Shown in pieces: positions 34,287 to 42,502 of a DNA stretch of 64,000 bases; the stretch's first letter is position 1, and each line of letters begins with the position of its first letter. The position numbers were made by a program, and so were the translations under genes. The stretch is taken from positions 62,001 to 126,000 of the forward strand of contig NZ_SROX01000015.1 in assembly GCF_013141915.1 (NCBI RefSeq), read 5' to 3'. Below the pieces are notes generated by a model. The model made no database searches. It had not been told where the DNA came from and saw only the letters and a list, made by a program, of their open reading frames with translations. This stretch comes from Cupriavidus necator (GTDB taxonomy: Bacteria > Pseudomonadota > Gammaproteobacteria > Burkholderiales > Burkholderiaceae).

Positions 34287-35363
34287 ATGAGCGTACAAGG
34301 CTACAAGATCGAATCGCGCCCGCCCGAGGCCCGCTACGCGCGCGGCTGGCATTGCCTGGGCCTGGCCGAAAGCTACCGCGACGGCAAGCCGCACACGCTG
34401 GACATCTTCGGCACGCGCCTGGCGGCATTTGCCGACTCGACCGGTGCGATTCGCGTGATCGACGGCCACTGTCCGCACATGGGCGCCGACCTCAGCACCG
34501 GCACCGTGCAGGGCGACAACCTGGTGTGCCCGTTCCACGGCTGGCAGTGGGGCGGCGACGGCGGTTGCAAGTCCATCCCTTACTGCAAGCGGGTACCGCC
34601 CAAGGCGCGCATCGGTGCCTGGGAGACCTGCGAGCAGAACCACCTGCTGTTCATCTGGCACGACCCGGAAGGCCGCCCGGCGCCGCCGGACGTCGCCATC
34701 CCGCGCATCGACGCCTGTTTCTCGGACGAGTGGTCCGACTGGGCCATCGACGAGATGGTGATCCGGACCAACTGCCGCGAGCTGGTCGACAATATCTCGG
34801 ACATGGCGCATTTCGGCACGGTCCACGGCGCCCCGGTCGACTACTTTGCCAACCTGTTCGAAGCCCACAAGGCCACGCAGCTGATGATCGGGCGCAGCGC
34901 GCGGCTGTCAGGCGATGCGCAGCTGACGGCCTTGTCCACGTACTTCGGGCCGGCCTACCACATCACCGACATGAGCGGCCACATGGGCGACCAGGAGATC
35001 CATTCGGTGCTGCTCAACTGCCATGTCCCGATCGACCTGAACAGCTTCGTGCTGCGTTACGGCGTGCTGGTGAAGAAGATCCCGGGGCTGTCGGAAGAGC
35101 AGAACCGCGCCATGGCGCAGGCCTACGTGGAACAGGCGCGCCAGGCGTTCTACGAGGACGTGGCGATCTGGGACAGCAAGATCCGCATCGACAATCCGCT
35201 GCTGTGCGAAGGCGATGGGCCGATCTACCAGATGCGGGAGTGGTATCAGCAGTTCTATACGGATGTGGAGCAGGTGCGCCCGTCCAGCGTGGCGCGGCGG
35301 GTGGTCGAGCTGAACCCGGGCAATATCGACCCGCCGGTGTTGCGGCATGTGTTTGAGGGCTGA
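34287..35363 (+). CDS. kshA: 3-ketosteroid 9alpha-monooxygenase, oxygenase component
   Basis: A 358-residue Rieske oxygenase. The [2Fe-2S] ligands are Cys62, His64, Cys81 and His84 (HCPHMGAD and CPFHGW). The mononuclear iron ligands are His175, His180 and Asp291 (SDMAHFGTVH and YEDVAIWDSK). It shares long stretches with Rhodococcus and Mycobacterium KshA, such as 'RYARGWHCLGLA', 'EWSDWAIDEM' and 'VYQLRxWYQQFY'-like 'IYQMREWYQQFYTDVE'. It hydroxylates C9 of the androstadienedione nucleus, which opens ring B; KshB at 3844 would supply electrons. ATG 34287 follows AAGGAG. It has its own operator and promoter. Confidence 0.9.
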   Translation: MSVQGYKIESRPPEARYARGWHCLGLAESYRDGKPHTLDIFGTRLAAFADSTGAIRVIDGHCPHMGADLSTGTVQGDNLVCPFHGWQWGGDGGCKSIPYCKRVPPKARIGAWETCEQNHLLFIWHDPEGRPAPPDVAIPRIDACFSDEWSDWAIDEMVIRTNCRELVDNISDMAHFGTVHGAPVDYFANLFEAHKATQLMIGRSARLSGDAQLTALSTYFGPAYHITDMSGHMGDQEIHSVLLNCHVPIDLNSFVLRYGVLVKKIPGLSEEQNRAMAQAYVEQARQAFYEDVAIWDSKIRIDNPLLCEGDGPIYQMREWYQQFYTDVEQVRPSSVARRVVELNPGNIDPPVLRHVFEG

Positions 35364-35427
35364 TGTGGTCTTTGTCGACGGCGGCCTCGACGCCGTGAAC
35401 ATGCGCTGACGATTCGCCCGGACCGGA

Positions 35428-35472
35428 TAGTCCGGGCGGACGATGCCCGCAGCGCAGCGTCATGGGAACAAT
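35428..35472 (+). promoter_or_regulatory. TeiR-type operator with -10 element (site D)
   Basis: TAGTCC-GGGC-GGACGAT at 35428-35444, full consensus, with AACAAT at 35467-35472, 39 bases from the site start. It lies about 55 bases before the sulfatase start codon. Confidence 0.65.
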
Positions 35473-35526
35473 GCGGAGCGCCAGGGACATGCCGTCGCGC
35501 CGGCCCACCGACATCGCAGGACGCCC

Positions 35527-37812
35527 ATGCAATTTGCCCCCAAGCTCATCGTCACCTGCCTGGCGCTAGCCGCCACGTCTGCATACACGCAGGGCCCCGC
35601 CGTTGCCGGCGCTGAAAGCCAGCCGGCCTACCAGGTCAAGCCGCCGGCAGGCGCGCCCAACGTGGTGATCGTGCTGCTCGACGATGTCGGCTTCGGTGCC
35701 GCCTCCACCTTCGGCGGCCCCGTGCAGACGCCGGTGCTGGAGTCGCTGGCGCGCGAGGGCCTGCGCTACAACAACTTCCATACCACGGCGATCTGCTCGC
35801 CCACCCGCTCGGCATTGCTGACCGGCCGCAATGCGCACGCGACCGGAATCGGCGCGGTGGCGAATGTCGCGGACGAACGTCCGGGATACAGCAGTTTCCA
35901 CACCAAGGACACCGCCAGCATCGCCGAGGTGCTGCGCCAGCACGGCTATAACACCGCGGCGTTCGGCAAATGGCACCAGACGCCGGACTGGGAGCTGTCG
36001 CCAAGCGGCCCGTTCGACCGCTGGCCGACCGGGGAAGGGTTCGAGCGCTTCTATGGTTTCCATGGCGGCGAAACGGACCAGTACGAGCCTTCGCTGTATG
36101 ACGGCACGACTCCGGTGATGCGGCCGCCGGGGCGCGACTACCACCTCACTGCGGACCTCGCCGACAAGGCGATCGACTGGCTGCGCGTGCAGCGCGCGGT
36201 CACGCCGGACAAGCCAGTGTTCCTGTACTTTGCACCGGGGGCGGCCCATGCGCCGCTGCAGGCGCCGAAGGCGTGGATCGACCGCTATCGCGGCAAGTTC
36301 GATCAGGGCTGGGACAAGCTGCGCGAGGAGATCTTCGCCCGGCAGAAGTCGCTTGGCGTAATCCCGGCGAACACCCGGCTGACGACGCGCATGCCCGACC
36401 TGCCGGCGTGGGACACGCTGTCGCCGGACCAGAAGCGGGTAGCATCGCGGCTGATGGAAGTCTATGCCGGCTTCCTCGCGCATGCCGATGCGCAGGTCGG
36501 CAAGCTGGTCGATGCCTTGAAGGCGAGCGGCCAGTTCGACAACACCATGTTCCTGTATATCGTTGGCGATAACGGCGCCAGCTCGGAAGGCGGCCTGCTC
36601 GGCAGTGCGAGCTATTTCGCGCCGGTGCAGGGGTTGCCGGAGACCGATGCGATCCGGCTGGCACAGCTCGACGCGCTGGGCGGTCCCGGCACCTACCCGC
36701 ACTTTCCCGCCGGCTGGGCCTGGGCGCTGGATACGCCCTTCAAATGGTCGAAAGCAGTGGCCTCGCACCTGGGCGGAACGCGCAACCCGATGGTGGTGAC
36801 CTGGCCCAGGCGCATGGTGCAACGTGGTGCGCTGCGCAGCCAGTTCGGCCATGTCAACGACATCGTGCCCACCATCCTGGAGGCTGCCCGGATCCAGGCG
36901 CCGCCGGTGGTCAACGGCATCCCGCAGAAGCCGATCGATGGCGCGAGCCTGCTCTACAGCTTTGCCGACGCGAAGGCAGCGTCGCGCCATGCCACGCAGT
37001 ACTTCGAGGTGTTCGGCCACCGTGCCATCTACCACGATGGCTGGATGGCATCGGCCTTCCACAGCCGGCGCCCATGGTCCGTGATCGACTATGGCCAGAA
37101 GCCGTTCGAGGACGACCAGTGGGAGCTCTATGACCTCACTACCGATTTCTCGCAGGCCAACGACCTGGCGCGGCGCGAGCCGGCGCGGCTGGCGGCAATG
37201 CAGGACCTGTTCCTGCGCGAAGCGGCGCGCAACCAGGTGCTGCCGCTGCGCAACATGTCGCCCACCGACGCCAGGGCGCTGCCATCGCTGTCCGCGGGCC
37301 GCACCAGCGCGACCTTCACGCAGGGCGCGGTCGGTGTTCCCGAATCGGCGCTGCCCAAGACCTATAACCGCTCCTGGAGCGTGTCGGCCATGATTGAAAC
37401 AGGCGCTCAGGCGCGTGGCGTAATCGCGACGCTGGGCGGCCATAGCGCGGGCTGGTCGCTTTACCTGGACGGCAACGGATATCCGGTGTTCACGTACCGC
37501 CTGTTCGACCTGAAGACGGTGACGCTGCGCGGGCCCGCACCGCTGTCCGCCGGACGCCATCAGCTGCGCTTCGATTTCGATTATGACGGCGGCGGCTATG
37601 GCAAGGGCGCCGCGGTACAGTTGCGGGTCGATGGCAAGCCGGTTGGCCGGGATCGCTTACCGGCGAGCCCGCCGGGCTTCTACACCATCGATGAGACCTT
37701 CGATGTCGGGATCGATCATGGCTCGATGGCGGGGGAATATCCTGCCGGGGCGATGCCTGGTTATGCTTTTACCGGCGGGCGTATCGATAAGGTTCTGGTC
37801 GAACTGCGGTGA
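35527..37812 (+). CDS. Secreted arylsulfatase-family sulfatase
   Basis: A 761-residue sulfatase. Residues 1-23 look like a signal peptide, the metal-binding VLLDDVGFG contains Asp52 and Asp53, and Cys90 in CSPTR is the residue converted to formylglycine. 'GKWHQT' and 'GDNGAS' are further active-site segments. The C-terminal 150 residues form an extra beta-rich region. It should act in the periplasm or outside, releasing sulfate from esters. Its TeiR-type operator and position next to kshA suggest that steroid sulfates are the substrates. Dedicated sulfatase maturation enzymes are not in the window. ATG 35527 is preferred to an upstream in-frame ATG at 35443, which overlaps the operator. Confidence 0.8.
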   Translation: MQFAPKLIVTCLALAATSAYTQGPAVAGAESQPAYQVKPPAGAPNVVIVLLDDVGFGAASTFGGPVQTPVLESLAREGLRYNNFHTTAICSPTRSALLTGRNAHATGIGAVANVADERPGYSSFHTKDTASIAEVLRQHGYNTAAFGKWHQTPDWELSPSGPFDRWPTGEGFERFYGFHGGETDQYEPSLYDGTTPVMRPPGRDYHLTADLADKAIDWLRVQRAVTPDKPVFLYFAPGAAHAPLQAPKAWIDRYRGKFDQGWDKLREEIFARQKSLGVIPANTRLTTRMPDLPAWDTLSPDQKRVASRLMEVYAGFLAHADAQVGKLVDALKASGQFDNTMFLYIVGDNGASSEGGLLGSASYFAPVQGLPETDAIRLAQLDALGGPGTYPHFPAGWAWALDTPFKWSKAVASHLGGTRNPMVVTWPRRMVQRGALRSQFGHVNDIVPTILEAARIQAPPVVNGIPQKPIDGASLLYSFADAKAASRHATQYFEVFGHRAIYHDGWMASAFHSRRPWSVIDYGQKPFEDDQWELYDLTTDFSQANDLARREPARLAAMQDLFLREAARNQVLPLRNMSPTDARALPSLSAGRTSATFTQGAVGVPESALPKTYNRSWSVSAMIETGAQARGVIATLGGHSAGWSLYLDGNGYPVFTYRLFDLKTVTLRGPAPLSAGRHQLRFDFDYDGGGYGKGAAVQLRVDGKPVGRDRLPASPPGFYTIDETFDVGIDHGSMAGEYPAGAMPGYAFTGGRIDKVLVELR

Positions 37813-38141
37813 GGCGTGCGGGTGGGGCGGGTCGGGTCGACCGACGATTGGACGAACCCGACTTTAGGCTGTTGGGTGCCTGCCAGGCAGGTTATTGGCG
37901 GTACGTCCCCGGCTGCGCTGCGCTCACCATCTCATGTCGTCTGTCTTGTCTTGCACCGGGTGCGTCGCTGCGCTCGCCTGTTTGCGCCCCGCTCCCGCGT
38001 GCGCGAGAGGGGCGAGGGTTGAGGGCCAGCGCATCCACGCAGTGAGGACCCGGAATCGACCACCCTTGTCGTCAGGCCCGCCGCCCTCAGCTAGCGTCGT
38101 GCGGTCGACTTTCATGAAACGATAGGAGGTCCGGAAGCACC
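37813..38141. other. Intergenic region between convergent genes
   Basis: No gene is supported here. There is a short GTCGGGTCGACCGAC-like self-complementary stretch near 37846 and a degenerate CCCGCTCCCGCGTGCGCGAG palindrome near 37988-38010 related to the REP-like family. A GGACGA without the TAGTCC half-site occurs at 37849. Confidence 0.5.
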
Positions 38142-38169
38142 AAAAAAAGGGCGCTCCAAAGAGCGCCCC
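38142..38169 (-). terminator. Intrinsic terminator of the DUF1329 gene
   Basis: On the reverse strand an 8-bp stem GGGCGCTC closed over a 4-base loop is followed by seven T, 18 bases after the DUF1329 stop. Confidence 0.9.
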
Positions 38170-38186
38170 AGCCAATCACGATGCAA

Positions 38187-39566
38187 TCAGGTCCCTGACC
38201 CGCGCGCGGCGTCAGGAGAGAAGAATGCCTCGTTGAACTCGGGACTGTTGTTCAGCTTGGCCATCGGCCCTTCGTTGGTCAGGCGGTCCGCCAGGTAGGC
38301 GCCCGAGATCAGGTCATGGTAGAACACCGTAGCCGCGGAGAAGCGGCGCGCATCATAGGCATAGACCAGCGCCTGCAGGTTGGTGCGCCACAGCTGGCCG
38401 CGGCCGTCGTAGTTGTCGGCGGCAACCGATTGCCAGGTGTCTTCGTCGAGATACAGCACGCGCTTCGCATACTGGTGGCGGAAGCCGGATTTTAGCGTTG
38501 CCTCCAGGATCCATACCCGATGCAGTTCGTAGCGCATGACGTCCGGATTGGCATGGCCGTTGGTCAGCAGGTCCTTGTACTTGACCGACGCGCTCATCAG
38601 CTTGTAGGTGTGGTACGGGACGTAGAACTCCTTCTTGCCGACGATTTTCCAGTTGTAGCGCTCGCCTGAGCCATTGAACAGGCGGTCGTCGTCCACCGTG
38701 CGGAAGCCGCCCGGGCCCTGCGGCTGGTCGAAGCCGAACTCCGGCGCCTGGCGTACGCGCCGCGTGCCCGGGTTGTAGATCCATGTGCGGTTGGTATCTG
38801 AACCTTCCTGGTCCCAGACGGCATAGCCCACGATCACCTGCCCGCGGTCACGCAGCGGCAGGTCGGTGGCGGTGCGGAAGAAGGTGCGCTCGTTGAGGGG
38901 GTTGTCGGGCTCGAACTTGCCGTGGTTGCGCGGGGAAAAGATGCTGTAGGAGACGCGCCCCCAAGCGATCGAGCCATTCGGATAGACCACGGCCTGGTCG
39001 TACTGCGCCTTCTCGGTGCCGATGGCCGCCGAGAAGCGCTGGTTCCACAGCAACTCCATGGCGGTCTTCGGGATCGGGAAGGGAACCTGCGGCCCGGCGC
39101 CCTTCAGCCCGTTGGCATCGCTGGTCATGCTGACGGTGGTCGCGTAGGTGCGGATGTCCTTGTAGGCCGCGTCCTCGTAGCGGAAGTCGCGATGGCTCGG
39201 GTACACCGGCATCTTGAAGGTATCGGGGTACTTCTTGAACAGCGCTTTCTGGCCTTCGGTCAGCCGCTCGGCGTACTGCGCCATGTTCTGCGCGGTGATG
39301 ACGAACAGCGGCTTCTCGTCGGCATACGGGTCCGGATAGCGGTCGCCGCGCTGGTACTTGACGTGGGACGGCGCACCCAGCCACTTTCCGCTCCACGCCG
39401 GCACCTCGCCGTCCTTGCTGGCGGCGCGCTCGGCGCCCATCGGGGTGAGGGTGCTGTCGAGCTGCTTGAGTTCTTCCGGCGTGGCCTTCGCCCATGATGC
39501 CGCGGCCAGTGCCATGCTGGTGACCAGCAGGCCCCCGCGCAGCAGTCGTTGTGTACTGGATGTCAT
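38187..39566 (-). CDS. DUF1329 outer-membrane/periplasmic protein
   Basis: A 459-residue DUF1329 protein with a signal peptide ending near residue 26 (ALAAASWA) and the family's long beta-rich body ('WNQRFSAAIGTEKAQYDQ', 'WIYNPGTRRVRQAPE'). DUF1329 proteins resemble lipoprotein-sorting folds (LolA/LolB-like) and are usually found with DUF1302, YCF48 and RND genes in degraders of hydrophobic substrates. DUF1302 is absent in this window. The perfect TAGTCC half of an operator lies about 98 bases upstream. A role in moving steroids across the envelope is inferred. Confidence 0.78.
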   Translation of the reverse strand: MTSSTQRLLRGGLLVTSMALAAASWAKATPEELKQLDSTLTPMGAERAASKDGEVPAWSGKWLGAPSHVKYQRGDRYPDPYADEKPLFVITAQNMAQYAERLTEGQKALFKKYPDTFKMPVYPSHRDFRYEDAAYKDIRTYATTVSMTSDANGLKGAGPQVPFPIPKTAMELLWNQRFSAAIGTEKAQYDQAVVYPNGSIAWGRVSYSIFSPRNHGKFEPDNPLNERTFFRTATDLPLRDRGQVIVGYAVWDQEGSDTNRTWIYNPGTRRVRQAPEFGFDQPQGPGGFRTVDDDRLFNGSGERYNWKIVGKKEFYVPYHTYKLMSASVKYKDLLTNGHANPDVMRYELHRVWILEATLKSGFRHQYAKRVLYLDEDTWQSVAADNYDGRGQLWRTNLQALVYAYDARRFSAATVFYHDLISGAYLADRLTNEGPMAKLNNSPEFNEAFFSPDAARGSGT

Positions 39567-39620
39567 GACGTCTCGCTCCTTTTGACGGAAGTGGCCGGTG
39601 ATGCCCGGGCCCCTGGTGAC

Positions 39621-39664
39621 AGGGTAGTGAGGGCATGCCGGCCGGGAATCGTTGGAACGGACTA
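39621..39664 (-). promoter_or_regulatory. TeiR-type operator with -10 element (site E)
   Basis: Read leftward: TAGTCC-GTTC-CAACGAT from 39664 to 39648, with two mismatches in the right half, and TACCCT from 39626 to 39621, 38 bases from the site start. It is oriented toward the DUF1329 gene. Confidence 0.6.
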
Positions 39665-39694
39665 GTGGATTTCCCTAGCGGGCGGGAGCGGGAC

Positions 39695-39723
39695 CAATAA
39701 AAAGGCCGGGCAAGTGCCCGGCC
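39695..39723 (-). terminator. Intrinsic terminator of the leftward acyl-CoA dehydrogenase operon
   Basis: On the reverse strand GGCCGGGC pairs with GCCCGGCC over a 4-base loop and is followed by TTTTTATT. It ends the 42142-39808 operon and insulates the DUF1329 promoter from read-through. Confidence 0.85.
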
Positions 39724-39807
39724 TCCGGCGTTCTGACAGCTTGGCGCGTGTCGCGGGTTCGCTTCCCTCTCCCATAAATGCGAGAGGGGCGCAAACACCT
39801 GACGCGA

Positions 39808-40935
39808 TCAGGCTTCCATCACCTCGCCGAAGCGCTGCAGGTGGTAGTCGCTGTCGCCCAGCAGCTGGTCCAGCATGGTCAGGCGCTTGAAGTAGTCGCC
39901 CACGGACAGCTCGTCGGTCATGCCCATGCCGCCGTGCAACTGCACCGCCTGCTGGCCGACAAAGCGCCCGGCGCGGGCTACCGTCACCTTTGCGGCGGAC
40001 AGCATGCGGCGGCGCGCGGCAGGATCGGTCTCGTCCAGCGCCTGCGCTGCGACATAGGCCATCGACAGCGCCAGTTCCTTCTGCACCAGCATGTCGGCCA
40101 TGCGGTGCTGCAGCGCCTGGAACGTCGCCAGCGGCTTGCCGAACTGCTGGCGCGTGCCCAGGTATTCGCCGGTGATCTGGATCAGCTTTTCCATCGCGCC
40201 CGCGCCTTCGGCGCACAGCGCCGCGATGCCGTGCTCAAGGCCGACGCCCAGCGCCGCCAGGCCGTCCGCGGCCTGGCCCACCAGCGCGCTGGCCGGCACG
40301 GTGACGTTCTGCAGCGTCAGGTCGGCGGCGCGCAGGCCGTCGATGGTCGGATACGCGGTCACGCCCAGGCCCTTGCTGTCGCGCGGCACCAGGAACAGCG
40401 CGATCTCGTTGCTGCCCGATACGCGAGCCGTCAGCAGGTAGGCGTCGGCGGCGGCGCCATGCCAGACCACGCTCTTGGTGCCACTGATCACGTAGCCGTC
40501 GCCGCTGCGTTCGGCGCTGGCGCGGGCCGATTCCGGGCGGTAGCGCGTGGTCGGCTCCAGGTAGGCCAGCGTAACGATGCGCTCGCCCGAGGCGATCGCG
40601 GGCAGCCATTCCTGCTTTTGTGCGTCGCTGCCGTGGGCGGCCAGGATGGCGGCGGCCATCACGCCGCTGGGCGTGACCGGCTCCAGCACCAGGCCGCGGC
40701 CCAGCTCGCGCTGCACCACCAGCTGGCTGGCGGGGCCTTCGCCGAAGCCGCCGAAGTCGGCCGGCACGGTCAGGCCCAGCACGCCCATTTCGGCCAGCTT
40801 GTTCCACACGCCGCGGTCCAGGCTTTCGCCCTGGCGCGCGCTTTTGCGGCGGGCCTCGAAGGTGTATTCGGTATCGATGAAGCGGCGCAGGCTGTCCGCC
40901 AGCATCTGTTGCTCTTCGCTGTAGTTGAAGTCCAT
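39808..40935 (-). CDS. Acyl-CoA dehydrogenase, small-type subunit
   Basis: A 375-residue acyl-CoA dehydrogenase-like protein ('MDFNYSEEQQMLADSLRRFI', 'TRQQFGKPLATFQALQHRM', 'AVQLHGGMGMTDELSVGDYF'). It follows a larger acyl-CoA dehydrogenase with a 13-base gap on the same strand, repeating the large/small pair design seen twice in the steroid operon. It probably forms a heteromer with that partner. Its operon faces away from the steroid genes and has no TAGTCC site, so it may serve a related or different acyl-CoA. Confidence 0.72.
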   Translation of the reverse strand: MDFNYSEEQQMLADSLRRFIDTEYTFEARRKSARQGESLDRGVWNKLAEMGVLGLTVPADFGGFGEGPASQLVVQRELGRGLVLEPVTPSGVMAAAILAAHGSDAQKQEWLPAIASGERIVTLAYLEPTTRYRPESARASAERSGDGYVISGTKSVVWHGAAADAYLLTARVSGSNEIALFLVPRDSKGLGVTAYPTIDGLRAADLTLQNVTVPASALVGQAADGLAALGVGLEHGIAALCAEGAGAMEKLIQITGEYLGTRQQFGKPLATFQALQHRMADMLVQKELALSMAYVAAQALDETDPAARRRMLSAAKVTVARAGRFVGQQAVQLHGGMGMTDELSVGDYFKRLTMLDQLLGDSDYHLQRFGEVMEA

Positions 40936-40948
40936 GTCAGCTATCCCT

Positions 40949-42142
40949 TCAGAAACCCAGGATCATCTTGGAGATGATGTTCTTCTGCACTTCGGTCGCG
41001 CCGCCGTAGATCGAGGTCTTGCGCATGTCGTAGTAGGTGGAGGCGGCCGGTGCGGCCCACTCGGGGCCGGATGCCGGCTGGGTGGCGCCGGGCTCGAGCC
41101 AGTCGGGCGAGTACGGCCAGGCGTTGGGACCGGCCACTTCCATCATCAGCATGGCCAGGTCCTGCTGCACCTCCGAGCCGCGGATCTTGACGATCGACGC
41201 TTCGGGCCCCGGCGTGCCCGCGGCTTGCGTGGCCACGCGCAGCAGCAGCATTTCCAGCGCCATGATGTCCATCTCGACACGCGCGATCTTGTCGCGCATG
41301 CGCACGTCCTCGATCAGCGGGCGGCCGGCGCCGTCGGTGGCTTGCGCCGCGTAGTGCTTGAGCTGGCGCAGTTCGCGATGGCAGTGGCCAATGCCGGCGA
41401 TGCCGGTGCGCTCGTGGCCAAGCAGGTACTTGGCGTAGGTCCAGGCGCGGTTCTCTTCGCCGACCAGGTTCTCGACCGGCACTTCCACGTCCTCGAACCA
41501 GGTCTCGTTGACGTCGTGGCCGCCGTCGAGCGTGGTGATCGGACGCACCGTCACGCCGGGCGACTTCATGTCGATCAGCAGCATCGAGATGCCTTCCTGC
41601 GCCTTCGCTTCGGAATCGGTGCGCACCAGGCAGAAGATCCAGTCGGCAAAGTGTGCCATCGTGGTCCAGGTCTTCTGGCCGTTGACGATGTACTTGTCGC
41701 CCTTGCGCACCGCGCGGGTCTTCAGCGAGGCCAGGTCAGAACCGGAACCCGGCTCGGAATAGCCCTGGCACCAGAAGTCTTCCACGCGCGGGATGCGCGG
41801 CAGGAAGCGCTGCTGCATCTCGGGGCTGGCGTACTTCATCAGCACCGGGCCGATCATGGTCAGCCCGAACGGCAGCAGGCGCGGCGCGCCGGCGCGGAAG
41901 GTCTCGATCTCGAAGATCAGGCGCTGCAGCGCGGTCCAGCCGGTGCCGCCCCACTGCTTGGGCCAGGTCGGCGCGCCCCAGCCCTGCGCCTGCAGGATGC
42001 GGTGCCAGCGGACGTAATCGTCCTTTTCCACGCGCTGGTGGTTGAGCACCTTGTTGCGGATGTCTTCCGGCAGTCTGGCCTGCACGAAAGCGCGGACTTC
42101 CTCGCGGAAGGCCTGTTCCTCGGCGGTGAAACGCAAATCCAT
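40949..42142 (-). CDS. Acyl-CoA dehydrogenase, large-type subunit
   Basis: A 397-residue acyl-CoA dehydrogenase with 'GYSEPGSGSDLASLKTRAVR', 'VNGQKTWTTMAHFADW' and the C-terminal 'SIYGGATEVQKNIISKMILG', in which Gly replaces the classic catalytic Glu. The start at 42142 is preceded by AGGGGAC on the reverse strand; an in-frame extension to 42316 would run into the divergent intergenic region. It is the first gene of a two-gene operon. The substrate is unknown; pairing suggests a bulky CoA-ester. Confidence 0.75.
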   Translation of the reverse strand: MDLRFTAEEQAFREEVRAFVQARLPEDIRNKVLNHQRVEKDDYVRWHRILQAQGWGAPTWPKQWGGTGWTALQRLIFEIETFRAGAPRLLPFGLTMIGPVLMKYASPEMQQRFLPRIPRVEDFWCQGYSEPGSGSDLASLKTRAVRKGDKYIVNGQKTWTTMAHFADWIFCLVRTDSEAKAQEGISMLLIDMKSPGVTVRPITTLDGGHDVNETWFEDVEVPVENLVGEENRAWTYAKYLLGHERTGIAGIGHCHRELRQLKHYAAQATDGAGRPLIEDVRMRDKIARVEMDIMALEMLLLRVATQAAGTPGPEASIVKIRGSEVQQDLAMLMMEVAGPNAWPYSPDWLEPGATQPASGPEWAAPAASTYYDMRKTSIYGGATEVQKNIISKMILGF

Positions 42143-42502
42143 CTGAATGTCCCCTGTGGTACGCGGGCTTCGCGGAGCCGGCGCGCAATCCGGCGGTGCC
42201 GCGTGTTGTGCAGCGCGCCATGGTGAAAACCCTTGCTGTGCCGGCCGATTGTATGGGCCTCGGGTAATTCGTTGCTTTATCAATCGCAAAGGCGTCCTTC
42301 GCGGCGACAGAACCACATGCGCCAGGCAGCGCTTGGCATGGCGCGCGCCGGCGGGACCATGGCCCGGACGAACACGACCTTAGTGAATTCCAAATGGCTG
42401 CGGCGCGGGGCTTGCCGCAAACTGATGCAGCCAGTTTCATGTGGCCGGGTGCATTCCGCCGCATATCCGACTCAGCCTGCATTCGAGAGATCCATCAGCA
42501 CC
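42143..42502. other. Divergent intergenic region
   Basis: It separates the leftward acyl-CoA dehydrogenase operon from a rightward ligase gene and must hold both promoters. It has a more AT-rich part near 42240-42300, but no -35/-10 pair or operator convinces me. No TAGTCC site is present. Confidence 0.5.

Noticed and set aside
37849-37854. GGACGA in the gap after the sulfatase gene
   Set aside because: The left half-site is missing and both flanking genes end there, so no promoter is needed.
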